Below, piece by piece: positions 44,174 to 53,747 of a stretch of 64,000 bases of DNA. Source of the DNA: an uncultured Lachnospiraceae bacterium (GTDB lineage Bacteria; Bacillota; Clostridia; Lachnospirales; Lachnospiraceae); assembly GCA_947626285.1 (NCBI GenBank), contig CANQRR010000002.1:1-64000 (forward strand), given 5' to 3'. The translations under genes and the position numbers were made by a program. The notes under the pieces were generated by a model. That model had not been told where the DNA came from, did no database searches, and saw only the letters and a program-made list of their open reading frames with translations. How positions within the stretch are numbered: position 1 is the stretch's first letter; every line of letters starts with the position of its first letter.

Positions 44174-45262
44174 ATGGGCAGAAACGATATCTGGCTTCTC
44201 GTATTTGGCGTGCTGGCGTTTGTCGGTCTCTTTGCCGGCATCTGCAGTTTTTTCTATTATCGCTGGCTGATCGGGCGGCTGGCGCGGACGCTGAGCGCGT
44301 ATCAGCGGAACGTGCCTGTGCAGGAGAAGGAGACGGAGGCCGCCGCAGAGGAGCGGCAGATGGACTTATATGAAAAAGGGCAGTTTGCCGACACGCGGGA
44401 GTCGAAGCTGGAGGCGCAGCTTCGGAGGCTTCTGCGCCAGTCCGCGGTTCTGCAGGAGCAGGCGCAGAAGGACAGGGAGAGCCTCGCAGGGCTGCTGTCG
44501 GATCTGTCGCATCAGCTCAAGACGCCGCTCGCGAACATCGTGATGGATGCGGAGCTTTTGCAGGAGGACGATCTGACAGAGGAAGAGCGCGAGAAATTTG
44601 AGCTGCACATCAAGGAACAGGCGCAGAAGATGCAGTGGCTTTTGTCGGCGCTCGTGAAGGCGTCCCGGCTGGAACGCGGCATCCTGCACTTTGAGGCGGT
44701 GCGGCAGGATATTCTGCCGACGCTTGCCCTGAGTGTGAGTGCGGTGTACCGCCAGGCGCAGGAGAAGGACATTATAATCGAGCTGAGGGCAGAGAAGGGT
44801 GCGGGCGGATCGGAGGGCGGCACGGACAGTGATGTTTCTTTGGCCGGAACCGATCCGGGCAGACAACCTGGCGAATACCTGCTGTACCACAATCGAAAGT
44901 GGACGGCGGAGGCGATCACAAATATTCTTGAGAACGCGGTCAAATACAGCCCGCGCGGAGCGAAGATCCGGATCGTTCTGGAGCCGCTTTCCACCTACAC
45001 GAAGGTCAATATCCTCGACCGGGGCCCGGGCGTGCCGCAGGAAGAGTACAACCAGATCTTCAAGCGGTTTTACCGTGGGAAGCAGGCGGAAGAGATCGAG
45101 GGGACAGGGCTGGGGCTGTACCTGGCGCAGGTGATACTTGCGCAGGAAAAGGGATACGTCACAGTGGCTGAGAACCCGGAGGGCGGGAGCTGCTTTTCGG
45201 TGTTTCTGTTGAACGCGGGGCTGGAAAGCGCGGAGAAACGGCCCGATGATCCGCCTGCGTGA
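44174..45262 (+). CDS. Sensor histidine kinase of the OmpR-type pair
   Basis: 362 residues. One N-terminal membrane segment (about 7-28) with almost no outside domain, a long coiled helix, HisKA box LLSDLSHQLKTPLANI with the phospho-His, N box ITNILENAVKYS, G1 box ILDRGPGVP and G2 box GTGLGLYLAQ. Intramembrane-sensing kinases of this shape often take their signal from a partner FtsX-type transporter, and one is encoded two genes downstream. A Gly/Ser-rich insertion (GAGGSEGGTDSD) lies between HisKA and ATPase domains. Confidence 0.92.
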   Translation: MGRNDIWLLVFGVLAFVGLFAGICSFFYYRWLIGRLARTLSAYQRNVPVQEKETEAAAEERQMDLYEKGQFADTRESKLEAQLRRLLRQSAVLQEQAQKDRESLAGLLSDLSHQLKTPLANIVMDAELLQEDDLTEEEREKFELHIKEQAQKMQWLLSALVKASRLERGILHFEAVRQDILPTLALSVSAVYRQAQEKDIIIELRAEKGAGGSEGGTDSDVSLAGTDPGRQPGEYLLYHNRKWTAEAITNILENAVKYSPRGAKIRIVLEPLSTYTKVNILDRGPGVPQEEYNQIFKRFYRGKQAEEIEGTGLGLYLAQVILAQEKGYVTVAENPEGGSCFSVFLLNAGLESAEKRPDDPPA

Positions 45263-45311
45263 TCGAAGCGGCAGAGGGCGGACCTGCTCCACAGCAGGGT
45301 ACCGCCGGAAG

Positions 45312-45341
45312 AATACTGACAGAACTGTCAGTATTTTTTTT
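45312..45341 (+). terminator. Terminator after the kinase gene
   Basis: AATACTGACAG-AA-CTGTCAGTATT, an 11-bp perfect stem, with an eight-T tail. Confidence 0.85.
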
Positions 45342-45380
45342 ACGAGTCGTCAGCGTGCTGTCAGCAATGCCCGGTATACT
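45327..45380 (+). promoter_or_regulatory. Phased GTCAG repeats and promoter of the FtsX-type transporter
   Basis: GTCAGY at 45327, 45349 and 45360 (spacings 22 and 11 bp) ends just before a TATACT -10 at 45375-45380. No consensus -35 is present; the last two repeats flank its place. This is how OmpR-family regulators bind at activated promoters, so the upstream response regulator is the natural candidate. Confidence 0.6.
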
Positions 45381-45473
45381 GAAATACAGGCAGGAGGTTC
45401 CTGCCGAATCGACAGCTGCGAAATATCAGGGTCTGTGCTGTGGGACAGCCTGTGACGCGGCGAAAAGGGGGAT

Positions 45474-46255
<782 letters not shown>

Positions 46256-46259
<4 letters not shown>

Positions 46260-48958
46260 GGAACAACAATCAGAAGGTCATCCGCCGCCTGTCCGCGCGC
46301 AGCCTGGCGAACAGCCGTGTGCGCAACCGGATCGCGGTGCTGGCGATCGCGCTCACGAGCCTGCTGTTCACGGGAATTTTTACTTTTCTGGAAGGGAGCA
46401 TCCAGATCACGGAGGAGGAGACGATGCGCGAGGTCGGCACGCGCACGCACGCGGGGCTGAAGGACGCGACGAGGGAGCAGATGGAGCGGATCGCTGAAAA
46501 CCCCGAGGTAAAAAGCTATTCCTGGAATATTTTTCTCGGCGTCGCGGACAATGTCCCGACGAGGCAGAGTGAGCTGCGCGTTGCGTCGGGGGAGGATGAG
46601 CTGGAGAATTCGTTCGTCGAACTGGAGGAAGGGACGGTGCCGAAGGGGCGGCTCGACCTGATCGCGGACACGATCGTGCTCGAGGCGCTTGGAGTTGAGC
46701 CAAAGCTGGGAGCCCAGGTGCCAATCTCGTTCGAGTTTCTGGGCGAGCCGCACAGCGAGACCTTTACACTCTGCGGCTGGTACAGCGGCAGCTACATCAG
46801 CCATGCGAGCGAGCTTTATCTGTCGGAAACGTACTGGGAGGAGCTGCGCGCCGGGCGCACGGACGAGGAATTCGCCGCGATCGGTGAGGATGATCCGCAA
46901 TACAGGGGCATGGGACTTTACAGCGTGAACCTGTGGTTCAAAAACGCGCGCGGGATCGAAGAGCGTGTGCGCAGGATCATCGAGGAGGCGGGGTACGAGC
47001 CGGAGACGGAGCTCGATTACGGCGTGAACTGGGCCTATATGAGCAGCCGCGCGGAGAACCTGGACGCGATGCAGATCATTTTGCTGGTCAGCGCCCTGCT
47101 CGCCGTGATCCTCACCGGATATCTGATCATTCACAACATTTTCCAGATCTCGATCCTGGGCGACATCCGATTCTATGGGCTGCTGAAGACGGTCGGCACG
47201 ACCGGAAGGCAGATTCGGAAGCTGGTGCGCCGCCAGGCGTGGATGCTGTCGGCGGTCGGGATCCCTCTGGGCTTGTGTCTGGGATTCATATTATGTAAAC
47301 TTGTATTCCCGTTCGCTACCGGCTTCCTGGATCTGCGCGGCATGGAGAAAAGCGTCGCGTTCCGTCCCTGGATCGTGTTGTTCGGGGCGCTGTTCTCTCT
47401 GGCGACCGTGTATTTCAGCTGCCGCAAGCCGGCGCGTATCGCCGCGAAGGTCTCTCCGGTGGAGGCGGTGCGCTATACGGAGGGCGGCGGCAGCGGACGC
47501 GGAAGAAGCGGCAGAAGGAATGCAGTGAGCGGCGGGAAAAAGGAACGGAGAGATCCGCAGAAAACTTCAAAATACAGAGGACGGATCCCGCGCATGGCGC
47601 TCGCGAACCTTGGGCGGAACAAGGGAAAGACCTGCGCGGTCGTGCTGTCGATGACATTCTCGATGGTGCTGCTCGCGCTTGTCCTGACCGCGATGCACAG
47701 CTTCCGGCTGGATTCCTATATTGAAGCGCGGATGACCGGGGATTTTCTGCTCGCGAATACGAATCTGACCGGAACCCGTATCAGCATGGATATGGCGCTA
47801 GACGAGGCGTACATCGCAGAGGCGGATAAGCAGCAGGGGATCACGGCGAGAGATGAGATCTGGGTGCGGTACGGCGGACCGAAACTGCGTCTGAGCGAGG
47901 CGGCAAGAGAGAAGTTTGCCGCTCTCGACGAGCAGGGACTGGTATTCCTTGATGACAGACACGGGGATATGTCGAGAGAGACGATCGAGAAGATCAAGAC
48001 CGGGGAATACGGGATCTACACGAATGAATACGCGTACACGCCGAGGCTTCTGGAACGGATCCCGGTGCTGGAGGGAACGCTTGACGCGGAGAAATTCCAA
48101 AGCGGAGACTATGTGCTGGTTGGGAATTTTTATGGGAATACGCAGACGGATGGGCCTTTGTACCATGCGGGCGAAACGATCACTGTGGGAATGGCGACGG
48201 AGGACTCTGAGTATGAGGAGGAACTGGATGACGACGGCAATACGCAGTATGTTGATCTGATCAATACACAGGAAAAGGAGTACGAGGTGATGGCGGTGAT
48301 CGATCTGCCGACGAGCATGCGGGACGGAGGAATCTCTCCGGACTCTTTCGATCTTGTGTTGCCGCTCGCGGATATGAGGCAGCAGAGCGAGGTGAGCGCG
48401 AGCCAGCTTCTGGCGGTTGCTTATGAGGTGAAACCGGAGTACCGGGAAGCGTTCGCGGATTTCGCGGAGCAGTACACGAAAAACGTCAACCCGCAGATGG
48501 GTTATCTCTCGGCGGACACGCTGAGGGCAGAGTTTTCGCGGATGATACAGTCGGTTGGACTGATCGGCGTCGTGCTGGCCGCGATCATCGCGCTGGTCGG
48601 CGTCCTGAATTTCCTGAACACTGTTTTGACCGGGATCCAGGCGCGCCGCCGCGAGTTCGCGATGCTGCAGAGTATCGGCCTGAGCGGGAGGCAGCTGCGG
48701 CAGCTTCTGATGTGCGAGGGCGTGTATTACGCGCTGATCTCCGGCGCGCTCGGCGTCGTGTTCGGGAGCGCGATCGGATACTTCGCGGTCGGCAGCCTGG
48801 AGCAGATGATCCTGTTCTTCCGCTATCGGTACACGGCGCTGCCGTACCTGATTCTGCTGCCGGTGTTCCTGGCGGTCTCCGTGTTGCTGCCGTACCTGGC
48901 GTGCGGGAGACTTGCGCGCACGAGCATTGTGGAGCGGCTGCGCGAGGCGGAGACGTGA
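46256..48958 (+). CDS. FtsX-family ABC permease
   Basis: 900 residues with two FtsX domains. Membrane segment 1 at about 22-42, an outside domain to about 270, three segments to about 400 (AMQIILLVSALLAVILTGYLIIH and following), a basic linker, a further segment near 510 with a second outside domain, and three final segments (about 770-890, IALVGVLNFLNTVLTGIQARRREF). The track start lies inside the ATPase gene; ATG 46256 forms an ATGA overlap. Together with the ATPase, it probably acts as a resistance or signalling transporter controlled by the upstream kinase/regulator pair. Confidence 0.92.
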
Positions 48959-48961
48959 AAC

Positions 48962-48991
48962 TCCGCCCGGCAGTGAATTTTGCCGGACGGA
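48962..48991. terminator. Hairpin between convergent permease and pyrC genes
   Basis: TCCG-C-CCGGCA pairs with TGCCGG-A-CGGA; no strong T tail on either strand, so a weak bidirectional terminator. Confidence 0.45.
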
Positions 48992-49014
48992 AAGATATAA
49001 ACGCAAGATTTGTG

Positions 49015-50388
49015 TTACGGGCATTGATATGCGACTGCACCTTTACAGATCGTGACGTGTACTTTCCCATACAATTTCATTCCCGTAAATGGACTGTTCG
49101 CGGATTTCGAGCGATAGTTCCCGGCGATGAACGTTTCATCCGGGTCGAAAATCACAAGGTCAGCGGCGCAGCCCGGGATGATGGAGCCGTAGAGCAGCTG
49201 TTCTGCCGAAGCGGCAGCGGACAATGGCTCCGTGCCGTCGCCGGGAGTCTGGAACTTTTCGGGACAGGAGGTAAGCTCTGCGTGAGGTATCTGTCTGGCC
49301 AGAGCATTCAGCCGGTATAGCTTTGCCGGGCCGACTGTCATGCGCTCCAAAAGCTGCAGAAGCGTCAGATGCCCGGGGCGCACCAGGTTCGTAACGCCGA
49401 GCGCCAGGGAGGTCTCCAGACCAATGATCCCGCTCGGCGCGGAGAAGAAGTCTTCTTTTTGCTTTTCTTCCGCGCTGTGCGGGGCGTGGTCCGTCGCGAT
49501 CACCTCGATCGTGCCGTCGCGCAGTCCTTCGATGATCGCCAGGCGATCGGCTTCGGTGCGCAGCGGCGGGTTCATCTTGGCGTTGGTGCCGTATTTCTCC
49601 ACCGCGTCCTCCGTCAGAGAAAAATGGTGCGGCGTGGCTTCGGCGAAGACTCTTGCCCCCTGCGCCTTTGCGTTTCGCACGAGTGCGACGGAAGCCGCAG
49701 AGCTGATGTGCTGGATGTTGATCGTTGCGCCCGTCTGCAGGGCGAGCCTGCAGTCCCGTTCGATCAGAACGTTCTCAGCGATCGCCGGGGCGGTGCGGTT
49801 CGCGCCCGCTTTTTCGATATAGTCCGGGTGCTCCTCGTGGAAGGAGAGCGGCAGTCCGAGCGCGCGGGCAGAGCGCATGGCTTCTTCACACAGTTTCGCA
49901 TCGATCAGTGGGATCCCGTCGTCGGTAAAACCATACGCTCCGGACTCTGCCAGCGCAGAGAAATCGGTCAGTTCCTTTCCCTTTAATCCCTTTGTGACAG
50001 CCGCGGCAAAGCGCACGCGGATCTTTTCTTCCTTAGCGCGGCAGATGAGATCGCTCAGCAGCTCTGTATTATCCACCGGCGGACGCGTGTTCGCCATGCA
50101 GACGACCGTCGTGAAGCCGCCCGCCGCCGCGGAGAGCGAGCCCGTGTGCAGATCTTCCTTCCAGGTCTGTCCCGGATCGCGGAAATGCACGTGCACATCG
50201 ACCAGTCCCGGCGCTACGACGCAGCCGGAGGCGTCGATGACTTCCTCATCTTTCTGCGCAGCCAGCCCGTTGGTGCAGCCAGGCTTTCGCGGGTGAATTT
50301 CCGAAATGGTTCCGCTTTCTATCCGGATGTCCGCAGGATACTGTTCACCGGTACCCGGGGAGAAGATCGTTCCGTTTTTGATCAGCAT
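49015..50388 (-). CDS. pyrC: Dihydroorotase
   Basis: 457-residue zinc amidohydrolase catalysing the third step of pyrimidine synthesis, ring closure of carbamoyl aspartate. Metal-binding HVHFRDPGQTWKED near residue 65, then SFHEEHPDY, NIQHISSAAS and ATDHAPHSAEEKQ match the class I PyrC pattern of Firmicutes. The domain is about 20 residues longer than usual, with an insertion near PEKFQTPGDGTEPLSAAA. On the minus strand GGAGAG precedes the ATG. It stands alone, divergent from efp, and its promoter region holds a 22-bp element shared with the tRNA-Arg/SH3 spacer. Confidence 0.95.
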   Translation of the reverse strand: MLIKNGTIFSPGTGEQYPADIRIESGTISEIHPRKPGCTNGLAAQKDEEVIDASGCVVAPGLVDVHVHFRDPGQTWKEDLHTGSLSAAAGGFTTVVCMANTRPPVDNTELLSDLICRAKEEKIRVRFAAAVTKGLKGKELTDFSALAESGAYGFTDDGIPLIDAKLCEEAMRSARALGLPLSFHEEHPDYIEKAGANRTAPAIAENVLIERDCRLALQTGATINIQHISSAASVALVRNAKAQGARVFAEATPHHFSLTEDAVEKYGTNAKMNPPLRTEADRLAIIEGLRDGTIEVIATDHAPHSAEEKQKEDFFSAPSGIIGLETSLALGVTNLVRPGHLTLLQLLERMTVGPAKLYRLNALARQIPHAELTSCPEKFQTPGDGTEPLSAAASAEQLLYGSIIPGCAADLVIFDPDETFIAGNYRSKSANSPFTGMKLYGKVHVTICKGAVAYQCP

Positions 50389-50441
50389 ATCGGCTCTCCG
50401 TTTCTCTGTATTTCTAAGGTTTCTGTCTGTTCCTGAAATTT

Positions 50442-50470
50442 ATTTTATGGTGTGAGGGAAGCGGTGTCAA
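50442..50470 (-). promoter_or_regulatory. Promoter of pyrC
   Basis: Minus strand TTGACA, 17 bp, TAAAAT. Confidence 0.75.
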
Positions 50471-50523
50471 GCGATACTGTTTACTCAATGTCCGGATGCG
50501 GAAAAACCGGAGCGAGTGAAAAA

Positions 50524-50545
50524 ACGTTTCTTAAGAGAATCCTAA
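50524..50545. promoter_or_regulatory. 22-bp shared element, copy 1 (pyrC/efp spacer)
   Basis: ACGTTTCTTAAGAGAATCC followed by TAA; exact reverse complement of 52602-52623. Read on the minus strand it contains TTAGGA-N5-TTAAGA, i.e. two similar hexamers 11 bp apart. Confidence 0.7.
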
Positions 50546-50578
50546 TTCAAAAACCGGAGGGCGGGCGCAAAAAAACAG

Positions 50579-50607
50579 TTGAAAAATATGGGCGGATACG
50601 GTAGAAT
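50579..50607 (+). promoter_or_regulatory. Promoter of efp
   Basis: TTGAAA, 17 bp, TAGAAT. Confidence 0.65.
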
Positions 50608-50716
50608 ATTACAGATCATTTGATTCGATAAAATCCTGTTTGGATATGGATGCCCACAGGGCGGCTTGTGGTTCCTGTCTCTGCGGGGCATAAAAGTATA
50701 AGGAGGAAGACAGACT

Positions 50717-51274
50717 ATGGTAGCAGCAGGTGAGTTTAGAAACGGTATGACTCTTGAGATGGAGGGAAGCGTTTATCAGATTCTTGAGTTTCAGCACGTG
50801 AAGCCGGGTAAGGGCGCTGCTTTTGTAAGGACGAAGCTGAAGAACATCATCAGCGGCGGCGTGGTGGAGAAGACGTTCCGTCCGACAGAGAAATTCCCGC
50901 CGGCACGTATCGACCGCCAGGAGATGCAGTACCTCTATTCGGACGGCGACCTGTTCCATTTCATGAATACGGAGACCTACGATCAGATCGCGTTGAACCA
51001 GGAGCAGATCGGCGACGCGCTGAAGTTTGTGAAAGAGAACGAGATGGTAAAAATCTGTTCGCACAATGGCAACGTGTTCGCAGTGGAGCCGCCGCTCTTC
51101 GTGGAGCTTGAGGTGACGGACACCGAGCCGGGCTTCAAGGGCGATACGGCCACCGGCGCGACGAAGCCGGCCACCGTGGAGACCGGAGCGACGGTCAACG
51201 TTCCGCTGTTTGTGGAGACCGGGGACAAGCTGAAGATTGATACCAGGACGGGCGAATATCTGTCCAGAGTATAA
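50717..51274 (+). CDS. efp: Elongation factor P
   Basis: 185-residue three-domain translation factor that relieves ribosome stalling at proline runs. N-terminal KOW-like domain with [12 protein letters not shown] and the tip loop [17 protein letters not shown], whose Lys is the residue modified in some bacteria. The C-terminal OB domain ends with [24 protein letters not shown] follows AAGGAGGAAGACAG. Divergent from pyrC and followed by a good terminator. Confidence 0.97.
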   Translation: MVAAGEFRNGMTLEMEGSVYQILEFQHVKPGKGAAFVRTKLKNIISGGVVEKTFRPTEKFPPARIDRQEMQYLYSDGDLFHFMNTETYDQIALNQEQIGDALKFVKENEMVKICSHNGNVFAVEPPLFVELEVTDTEPGFKGDTATGATKPATVETGATVNVPLFVETGDKLKIDTRTGEYLSRV

Positions 51275-51344
51275 AGATCGGGACAGGCACAGGCCGTGGA
51301 CGCCGAGTGATGATTGGCGGGACTGCGATATAAAAGTGGATGAT

Positions 51345-51386
51345 AAGGGAGCTGCAGAATCGGAGGAGATTCGGCAGCTCCTTTTA
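51345..51386 (+). terminator. Terminator after efp
   Basis: AAGGGAGCTGC-GAATC/GATTC-GCAGCTCCTTTT long stem with T tail. Confidence 0.85.
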
Positions 51387-51414
51387 TGTTCATAAAATAT
51401 TAAGAATTACAAAC

Positions 51415-51443
51415 TTGCAATATGTGATTAAATATGATATGGT
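51415..51443 (+). promoter_or_regulatory. Promoter of the DUF5688 gene
   Basis: TTGCAA, 17 bp, TATGGT. The leader of about 95 nt contains two small hairpins, AACGC-GTGA-GCGTT and TGTGCG-GT-CGCACA. Confidence 0.5.
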
Positions 51444-51539
51444 TTGAGATGTAAAGTCTGAACGCGTGAGCGTTTCCCTGTGCGGTCGCACAAGATTTCA
51501 GCACTTGAACAACAAAAAGGAAAGGTGGTATGTAATTAA

Positions 51540-52448
51540 TTGGAGTATCAGGAATTTCTAGGAAACGTCAGAGACTTGGTACAAAAGAAAGTGGGAGAAA
51601 ACAGCAGGGTGAATTTAGCCCAGGTACTGAAGAACAATCGGAGCAGCATCGATACGATGACGATACTGAACGGAAAAAGCAATGTGTCGCCGGCGATCTA
51701 CATGGACAGGTATTACCAGAACTATCTGGACGGGGACAGCATTGAGACGATCGCGGAACAGATTGAGGATTTCCACAGGAGAAACGCGAAAGAGGAGGCT
51801 TATGATCTTTCCTATTACACGGATTATGATCAGGTGCGGGGACAGATTGTGTGCAGGCTTGTGAATTATGAGAAGAACCGGGAAATGATGCACTGTGTTC
51901 CACATCGGAGATTTCTGGATTTGGCGGTGATCTATTATTACAAAATGGAGGACGATACCTTCGGGGATGCGAGTATACTTGTGAAAAACGAACATCTGGA
52001 AATGTGGGACGCCGATCCCGAGGAAATCGACGACGCGGCGATGAGCAATACGGCGCGGCTGATGCCCTATGAATGCATCTACATTGCCGACATGATCCGG
52101 GACATGACCGGCGTGCAGATTGAGGAGGCCTGCGGAGGTCAGATCCCGATGTATGTTCTGACGAATGTAGGGAAATGCTTCGGAGCGGCGGTGCTGCTCT
52201 ATCCGGCTGTGCTGGAGGCGGTGGGCGCGCGGTTAGGCGGCGATTTCTTCGTGCTGCCGAGCAGTGTGCATGAATGTATGCTGGTGCCGGTCGCGGAGGA
52301 TCTGGATCCGGGAGAACTGCGAAAGATCGTCTGCGAGATCAACGAGGAGTGCGTCGCGCCGGAGGAAGTGCTGGGAGATACCGTGTACCGGTACTGCTGC
52401 GAGAGAGGAGAGCTGATCACGGCGGCGGCCGAGGTGATCATGCAGTAG
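51540..52448 (+). CDS. DUF5688 family protein
   Basis: 302-residue cytoplasmic protein of a family I recognise as DUF5688, common in Lachnospiraceae and often multi-copy. Visible features are an N-terminal helical part (EYQEFLGNVRDLVQKKV), VCRLVNYEKNREMMHCVPHRRFLDLAVIYYY, a central ARLMPYECIYIADMI and a C-terminal DFFVLPSSVHECMLVP. No catalytic motif is evident. The start is a TTG with AAAGGTGG about 11 nt upstream; an ATG just before it is in another frame and stops at once. Function unknown. Confidence 0.75.
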   Translation: MEYQEFLGNVRDLVQKKVGENSRVNLAQVLKNNRSSIDTMTILNGKSNVSPAIYMDRYYQNYLDGDSIETIAEQIEDFHRRNAKEEAYDLSYYTDYDQVRGQIVCRLVNYEKNREMMHCVPHRRFLDLAVIYYYKMEDDTFGDASILVKNEHLEMWDADPEEIDDAAMSNTARLMPYECIYIADMIRDMTGVQIEEACGGQIPMYVLTNVGKCFGAAVLLYPAVLEAVGARLGGDFFVLPSSVHECMLVPVAEDLDPGELRKIVCEINEECVAPEEVLGDTVYRYCCERGELITAAAEVIMQ

Positions 52449-52473
52449 GAAAGCCGTTTTTGCGCATAAAAAA

Positions 52474-52546
52474 CGCACCTGGAGGGAATCGAACCCCCGA
52501 CACGCGGTACCGGAAACCGCTGCTCTATCCGCTGAGCTACAGGTGC
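52474..52546 (-). tRNA. tRNA-Arg (anticodon CCG)
   Basis: 73-nt cloverleaf on the minus strand: acceptor GCACCTG/CAGGTGC with discriminator G, D arm GCTCAGCGGATAGAGC, anticodon stem GCGGT/ACCGC with loop TTCCGGT, T arm GGGGGTTCGATTCCCTC. CCA not encoded. Confidence 0.95.
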
Positions 52547-52565
52547 ATCCAAAAATTGCTCAACT

Positions 52566-52594
52566 ATATTAGCACAGTTTCAGAAAAATGTAAA
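52566..52594 (-). promoter_or_regulatory. Promoter of tRNA-Arg
   Basis: Minus strand TTTACA, 17 bp, TAATAT. Confidence 0.65.
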
Positions 52595-52601
52595 GTGAGA
52601 T

Positions 52602-52623
52602 TTAGGATTCTCTTAAGAAACGT
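52602..52623. promoter_or_regulatory. 22-bp shared element, copy 2 (tRNA-Arg/SH3 spacer)
   Basis: TTAGGATTCTCTTAAGAAAC followed by GT; exact reverse complement of copy 1. It ends 4 bp before the -35 of the SH3 gene and lies 7 bp upstream of the -35 of tRNA-Arg. Confidence 0.7.
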
Positions 52624-52627
52624 GCGC

Positions 52628-52656
52628 TTTACATCTTTGCATAATTATGCTAAAAT
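52628..52656 (+). promoter_or_regulatory. Promoter of SH3-domain protein B
   Basis: TTTACA, 17 bp, TAAAAT. Confidence 0.65.
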
Positions 52657-52715
52657 TACCCTGATATTAAATGCGATTTTTAGACAGAACGCAGTTGCAT
52701 AAGGGGGACGGGGTA

Positions 52716-53687
52716 ATGTTGAACGATATCAGGGAGTGGATTTCCGATTATTTGCGGTATATACTGCTGGGTGTTGCGGGTCTGCTGCTCCTGTTGATCA
52801 TTATTTTTGCCGTGCGTTTGTTTACCGGCAAAGGCTCCGGAGAGCAAAAGAAGGAGAAAGAGCAGAAGGAACAGCAGACGGAGCAGGATACGCAGGCTGC
52901 CGACGTGAATACGCCGATCACCGCTGCGGGGGATGCGCTGGAGCGCAATCAGGTCGATGTGCTTGATCTGGTGACGCGCTTCTACACCGCGAAGCTGAAC
53001 AAAGATCAGGAGACGCTGAACGAGATCTGCGAAGTGACGAGCGACGGCGCGAACGCGGGTTATGAGGCGATGGACGACGTGATCGAGTCCTACAATAATC
53101 TCATCACCTATTCCAAGGCGGGACTCACGGAAGGTTCCTACGTTGTGTTTGCCTATTTCGACGCGAAGCTTACCGGGATCGATACATTGGTGCCGACGCT
53201 GCGCGGGCTGTATCTGTTCACCAATGAGGAAGGCAATCTGATCATATCCAACACGAAGAGCCATCCGGATCAGGAGGCGTATCAGCAGCAGGTGTGGACA
53301 GACGACGACGTACAGGTGCTTCGCAAGGATGTTGCGGATCAGTATGAGGCAAGCCTGGAGCAGGACGAGGATCTGGCGCAGTTTGTAGAATCTATGAAGG
53401 CCGACACCGGGAGCAATGGCGGCGATACGTCCGATGGCGACAGCGGGGACGATGCGGATGCCGGTGATACCGATGCGGGTCTGGGCACGATGTACGCTTC
53501 GACGGGCGTGAATGTCCGCGGAGAGCCGAATGCGGAGAGTACCTTGTACGGGACGCTTATGACCGGCATGCAGGTGGAGGTGCTTGAGAATCTGGACAAC
53601 GGCTGGTCCCGTATCAGCTACGTCACGTCGGATGGGACGACGATCGAAGGGTATATGATGACTCAGTATCTTACGGATACACAGTGA
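52716..53687 (+). CDS. Membrane-anchored SH3-domain protein B
   Basis: 323 residues: LNDIREWISDYLRYI, one membrane segment (about 15-34), a charged Lys/Glu/Gln stretch, a middle domain of about 150 residues (DVLDLVTRFYTAKLNKDQETL to TNEEGNLIISNTKSH) with the look of a nuclear-transport-factor-2-like fold, an acidic Gly/Asp linker and a C-terminal SH3 domain (MYASTGVNVRGEPNAESTLYG). The track start 52671 is too early; ATG 52716 follows AGGGGGACGGGG. Paralogue of the 38209 gene with an added middle domain. Probably an envelope sensor or wall-binding protein. Confidence 0.8.
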   Translation: MLNDIREWISDYLRYILLGVAGLLLLLIIIFAVRLFTGKGSGEQKKEKEQKEQQTEQDTQAADVNTPITAAGDALERNQVDVLDLVTRFYTAKLNKDQETLNEICEVTSDGANAGYEAMDDVIESYNNLITYSKAGLTEGSYVVFAYFDAKLTGIDTLVPTLRGLYLFTNEEGNLIISNTKSHPDQEAYQQQVWTDDDVQVLRKDVADQYEASLEQDEDLAQFVESMKADTGSNGGDTSDGDSGDDADAGDTDAGLGTMYASTGVNVRGEPNAESTLYGTLMTGMQVEVLENLDNGWSRISYVTSDGTTIEGYMMTQYLTDTQ

Positions 53688-53747
53688 CAGTAAAAACGAG
53701 CCGAGTCGGACAGCGGGCTGTTGCGTAATAGTGCCGAATGAGCTATT

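Noticed and set aside
52199-52552. 117-codon ORF across tRNA-Arg starting MDAPVAQRIEQRFPVPRVGG
   Set aside because: Reads through the tRNA gene itself, another classic false ORF.
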